The notes under the pieces: generated by a model | Database searches by the model: none | What the model was told of the DNA's origin: nothing | What the model saw: only the letters and a program-made list of their open reading frames with translations | Assembly: GCA_947044365.1 (NCBI GenBank) | Contig: OX345651.1 | Location: forward strand, 4,803,926-4,867,925 | From: Petrosia ficiformis | Lineage: Eukaryota > Porifera > Demospongiae > Haplosclerida > Petrosiidae | Direction: 5' to 3' | Length of the DNA: 64,000 nt | Program-made: the position numbers and the translations under genes | Shown here: piece by piece, positions 60,005 to 64,000 of the stretch | Layout: each line of letters opens with the position of its first letter | How positions within the stretch are numbered: the stretch's first letter is position 1

Positions 60005-61172
60005 TCAAAGGTTCACAACATCATATTGACTCTCCATATTCATGAGGTCCTCTGACTGACTTGGGATTTCGGGTATTTCTTCATTTGTTAATCTATTGTA
60101 AAGAGTTTCAAATGCAGAAAATGGAGCCGTTGAAGTTGTTGGATTGGATACATTATCATAAAAGCCTAGCACTTCTTTTTTATTCGTTTCAGTACTTTTT
60201 GGAGGGTTGAAGTCACGATGTAGCACATCGTAATCATCTTTATTAGTCATATCTTCATATGTCCCTACAGCTGATGGGGTGGGTGTGGTTGTTGGGAGAG
60301 CTGGGATGTTAAACTCCAGCGGTGATTTTTTCTTCTTTTTTGTTTTATCAACAGAAGCATACAGTACAGCTGAGGTATCTTGAGGTGTGGTACTTGATGC
60401 TATCAAAGGAGGAAGAGGAGGGGCAGGAGGTGGAACTCCCTCATTATTTGTAGATTTATACCCATAATTCGATACTTGTGCTTTATTGTCTTTACTGGAA
60501 GAAGTATCTATTATCATATCATACATTCCTTCCATTGGTTCATCTTGAAGAGTAGGAGCAGAGTTGGGAATTGCTTCTGATCTCACTAGGAGATCGTATG
60601 AACCCTCTTTCATATTTTCAATCTGTAGATCTGTACTATTTGTATGCATGAAATATATGTATGTACATACGTACATTCTTGTATATACGTATATATATAT
60701 ATATATATGCTATATGTACGTACATATAGATATTATGTACATGTGTATTAGTATGATTGTATGTATGTATATACATAATGTATGTATGTTAATATGTATA
60801 ACTATAATTATGACTACGAAAATGTTTTTACCTTTTCACTTCTTCGAGAACCAACCCATCTTCAGGTGTATCTGATAAATTGTATATAACCATGAATATG
60901 TATATATAAAATTATTATAATATAGGTTTAAATTTATAGTGATAAAAACTCTCACCTTTTCTTGATTGTATAGTATACTTCATTTTCTTTGTCCTTTTCT
61001 TTAAGATGTAACAGCAACAGGTGACTAATATAATTGATAGTATAACTACAGCAATTATTAGAGCTATATATGTCGCCAGTACAAATCGACCTAACCAATA
61101 ATCGTCACTACACAAGATATCACACGTTTCAGAATCCAGTGTATCTTCACATTTCGTTTCACAACCTGACAT
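60005..61172 (-). CDS. G22: Cys-rich single-pass protein with Pro/Tyr-rich tail, no Ig domain
   Basis: Exons 61172-60956, 60871-60832, 60635-60005; 888 nt, 295 residues from the ATG at 61172. The N-terminus has two CxxxC pairs (GCETKC and CDILCSDD), then a TM at about 30-57 (VLATYIALIIAVVILSII) ending in a Cys-Cys-Cys run, and basic KKRTKKMK. The linker exon (TPEDGLVLEEVK) enters phase 1 and leaves phase 2 like those of the Ig genes. The tail carries YDLL, YDMI, YASV, YDVL, YNRL and a proline run PPPAPPLPPL fit for SH3 or WW domains. No signal peptide is visible; the frame stays open without Met for about 180 bases upstream, so a missing 5' exon is possible. Confidence 0.62.
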
Positions 61173-61678
61173 GACCTTAGTAATTAATATATGTATTACA
61201 ATACTAAAAGAGCTAGCTATACTAACATTTAACGATCCAACAAGGGAACAAACAGCTGAAATGGTAAATGTGATTCTTGCTACTTCTTTTAAACCAGTAT
61301 TGTCAATATAGTGTATAATATACTGGTATGTATATTATTCATAATTGTAACATAATTATTATATACTTACACATGTTTGTTCTGCAGTATGGGGAATTTA
61401 CTTTCTGTTAGACAAACAGCTTATCATGCATGACAATCACAAACACATGATGTTGTTTGTTTTGGTAAATATATGTTATTTGAAAAATCAACATCACAAC
61501 ATGCTTATATGTACGTATACAGTTGTTGTGATGAACTGATTATTGAAAGTAAACACAATTCATGATATTAAACCTTGTTCATAACTTCATCATACCATAA
61601 AACTAAAAACAAATTAAACAACCTAATTAACAGCTAGGGATAATTAATTCTTTTAACGTTGCCATGGTGATGATGTGT
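61173..61678. other. Upstream region of G22
   Basis: The G22 frame remains open, without Met, to about 61335 (includes ARITFTISAVCSLVGS), which may be an unrecognised upstream exon. Beyond that, AT-rich DNA with no clear feature. Confidence 0.4.
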
Positions 61679-63855
61679 TTATACTTTCATTGGACGAAGA
61701 ACTCTTGGGCAATAAAGCTCCTCCTCTTTCTCCTCCCCCTCGATCTCAACAGAGGTTTCTCGACTGGGTATTTTACTCTCCATAATTTCCAGTAATTGTT
61801 GTAGGCTCATGTATTGCTTGTATTTTTTCTGATTCTCTATTAGGTCATCACCAGTTGGTGGTGTGGACTTTGAACGTACCATTATCGGTGAGGTGCTCTT
61901 GTTACCAATTGATACGTGTTCTTGAGTGTCCTGAAGATTGTGTAAGGTTAGATCATCTTCTGGAATTGGATTTAACATATGAGTAGGTGGAATGCAAGTG
62001 GGGGATATTAATGATAGTCTGGTGTATTTTGGATCATCAAAAATGTCATCTGCAGACTGCGATCTTATTATTTTATCCTGTCCTTCTAGTTCACTAGATT
62101 CATCCATAATTTGAGGAAGTTTTGGTGAAATGGTAACACGTCCAGTGATGTTCACATTAGCTTTATGAGGTTTTCTCTTAGGGGATAGATCCGTTTCTAG
62201 TTTGAGACCTTCCATCATAGGTTCCAATTCATCATAATCATGCGAATCATCCGATACATAACTTACAGTTGTACTCTTACCCAAAGAACTTTCAAAATCA
62301 CTGGACCCTCCGCTGAACAGTCGAGAATGGTAAGGGTTGCTTATCCTCCCATTACTCTTAGTAGATAACTCAAGGTCACCGGAAGGCGCGCCTGAAATAT
62401 GAGGCAATTGATGTGGGGGTGAATTGAATACAGATGAGTTACTTCGCACGGATGATTCCAAATTGTTAGAAGCCTCGGTTTTGGGAATGTCATTACTATT
62501 AGTGGATGATTCAAAATCACTACTACTAGACAATTTCATTTTACGAGCTTGATGTTGGCTAGAGTCATAGTTTTGTAAAACAAGACAGAGAAGTGGATAA
62601 TCAGACATTGAGCTGAAAAAGGAAATAATATTTAAACTAATGACATTACAAATCATCAAAATTTAATTTATATAGTGATATATATACACAACATTAAGTC
62701 ACATACTAAGCTAGGGGAACACCACAGAACATTAATTATAGACATAATATGGTACACCCTTAGTCCCATATACATATATAATTATGTATATATCAGTATT
62801 AGTGTGTTATTATAATTATAATACACACCTTGATTGTTGGACTTCATTAGATTTTGTGTTATCTGGAGAGGTGTAATGGGAAATACAGGTAATTAAAATT
62901 TATTTAGGTATAATTATGTGTATGTACATGTATAAGTACACATATATCTACTTATATGTGTACTTATAGGTGGTCACAAACATCCTCTCCTTTCAAAACT
63001 GCAGATTTATTGTTATAGACAAACATACATACAGTGAAGCTAAGCAAACATATACTCAAGACTAAATCTTTATATATGCCCTTAGTACAGAAGTGGCTGG
63101 AATAAATATATGTTAATGAGATATGTCAGTTTAAGAACCTGGCTGCTATGTATATAATTATATATATATGGAAATGTATACATACAAATCAGTATACACA
63201 TAATTAGTATATACATACAAACTATATATACCCTTATTTCTTTTTGGCGACAACAGAGGTTGTGTGTGTCTGTGTGGTGATGACTGAGGTTGTATCTGTC
63301 TTTTTGGTGATATTTGAGGTGGTGTTTGTCTCTTTGGTGACTGAGGCTGCGTTGTTTGTACTTGAACACTAGTTGGTGGCACAGGGGATCTTTTATGTTT
63401 GTTTCTTTTCCTTTTTCTGTCTGCCAAACTTCGTTGGCACATTATTCCAACAGCTGCCACCAATATTATTATTATTAACACTAGAAACATTATCACACCA
63501 GCTATAATGTATATATTTTTCAATTGAGAAAATACTGCAGGATCTTTGTTCCCTGAAGTTGACACTGGAGTAGAGGTTTGTGTTTGAGTAGTTGACATCA
63601 CTGTGCTTCGAGAATCAAAGGAAGAACTGGTAGAGAAAGGAGAGGAGGTGGAGAAGGAGGAGGCGGACATTGATGCTGATAGTAATGAAGAGGATGTCAT
63701 TGATTGTGCTTGTGTACCGGATGTAGTAATTGGATTGCTTGTTTGAGAGCTGCTAATAATTGTACTTAGCATTGATGAACTTATCATAAGACTTCTCGAT
63801 GGAATCAAAAAAGGAGTAAACATATCTGAACTTGGCAGCTGACTTGAAACAGACG
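61679..63855 (-). CDS. G23: 3' part of a stalk-TM-tail receptor (5' end missing)
   Basis: Exons 63855-63232, 62862-62829, 62612-61679. The first visible exon enters in phase 1, so signal and ectodomain exons must lie beyond the window or unrecognised before 64000. It encodes a Ser/Thr stalk, a TM (IYIIAGVIMFLVLIIIILVA) and a basic juxtamembrane stretch with four SPKR/SPHR repeats. The linker (NTKSNEVQQS) has the array's phases. The tail of about 310 residues has DFESS repeats, YDELEPM, FDDPKYTRL and YMSL, and ends in RPMKV. The FDDPxY motif links it to G2, G8, G10, G17 and G21. Whether it has an Ig domain cannot be seen. Confidence 0.65.
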
Positions 63856-64000
63856 CTGAGAGTAATTAAACAATGTAAACACATAAATTAGTGAAGATGT
63901 GTATGGACATCAATAAACTACACAAAGGCATAATGTGTTTGTTGTGTTTTATAATCCTCACGCATAAAAAAATAACATGCATTATATTATAATTATGTAT

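Noticed and set aside
619..63855. Viral or bacterial origin of the cluster
   Set aside because: Introns, signal peptides on separate exons, Ig folds and SH2-type tyrosine motifs all fit an animal nuclear locus; no viral or prokaryotic gene was seen.

Overview
The window looks like part of an early-branching animal nuclear genome. A demosponge is the best guess; a cnidarian or placozoan is not excluded. Reasons: very AT-rich DNA, short GT-AG introns, single-exon signal peptides, Ser/Thr-rich stalks, and tyrosine-motif cytoplasmic tails of metazoan signalling type. The species call is inference. All exon models below were built by hand from splice consensus and reading phase. Every intact multi-exon model sums to a multiple of three.

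Almost the whole window is one head-to-tail array on the minus strand (619-63855). It holds 23 units for single-pass receptors with one divergent immunoglobulin-like (Ig) domain, or for relatives of these. The usual layout is: signal-peptide exon (ends phase 1); Ig exon, usually continuing through stalk and transmembrane (TM) segment (ends phase 1); small linker exon of 28-58 nt (enters phase 1, leaves phase 2); and a last exon (enters phase 2) for a tail rich in YxxL/I/V motifs. The left edge carries the 3' end of an unrelated convergent plus-strand gene.

Regions. 0.6-29.5 kb is a recently duplicated zone. Type A receptors (G1, G4, pseudogenes G5 and G7) alternate with type B receptors (G2, G3, G6, G8, G9), with broken copies of a 'type III' tail between them. 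29.8-33.6 kb is G10, type B with the only intact type III tail. 33.9-56.1 kb holds types C and D (G11, G12, G13, G15, G17, G19, G20) interleaved with type B (G14, G16, G18). 56.2-63.9 kb holds three divergent single-copy units (G21-G23) that may resemble the founders.

Two things stand out. First, ectodomains and tails are mixed and matched. Type A, B, C and D ectodomains all occur with a short tail built from a 25-residue module carrying YQSL-x10-YTTL, and each type except type D also occurs with other tails elsewhere; D itself occurs with either tail IV or the short tail. Common splice phases make such swapping frame-neutral. Genes G12 and G13 have almost the same ectodomain on two different tails, like paired receptors. 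Second, several tails contain ITAM-like pairs (YxxI-x7-YxxL), some with the acidic residue expected upstream. With pseudogenes, templated insertions, small transposons and a variable Ig segment, the locus reads as a fast-evolving recognition-receptor cluster (immune or allorecognition). That function is inference.
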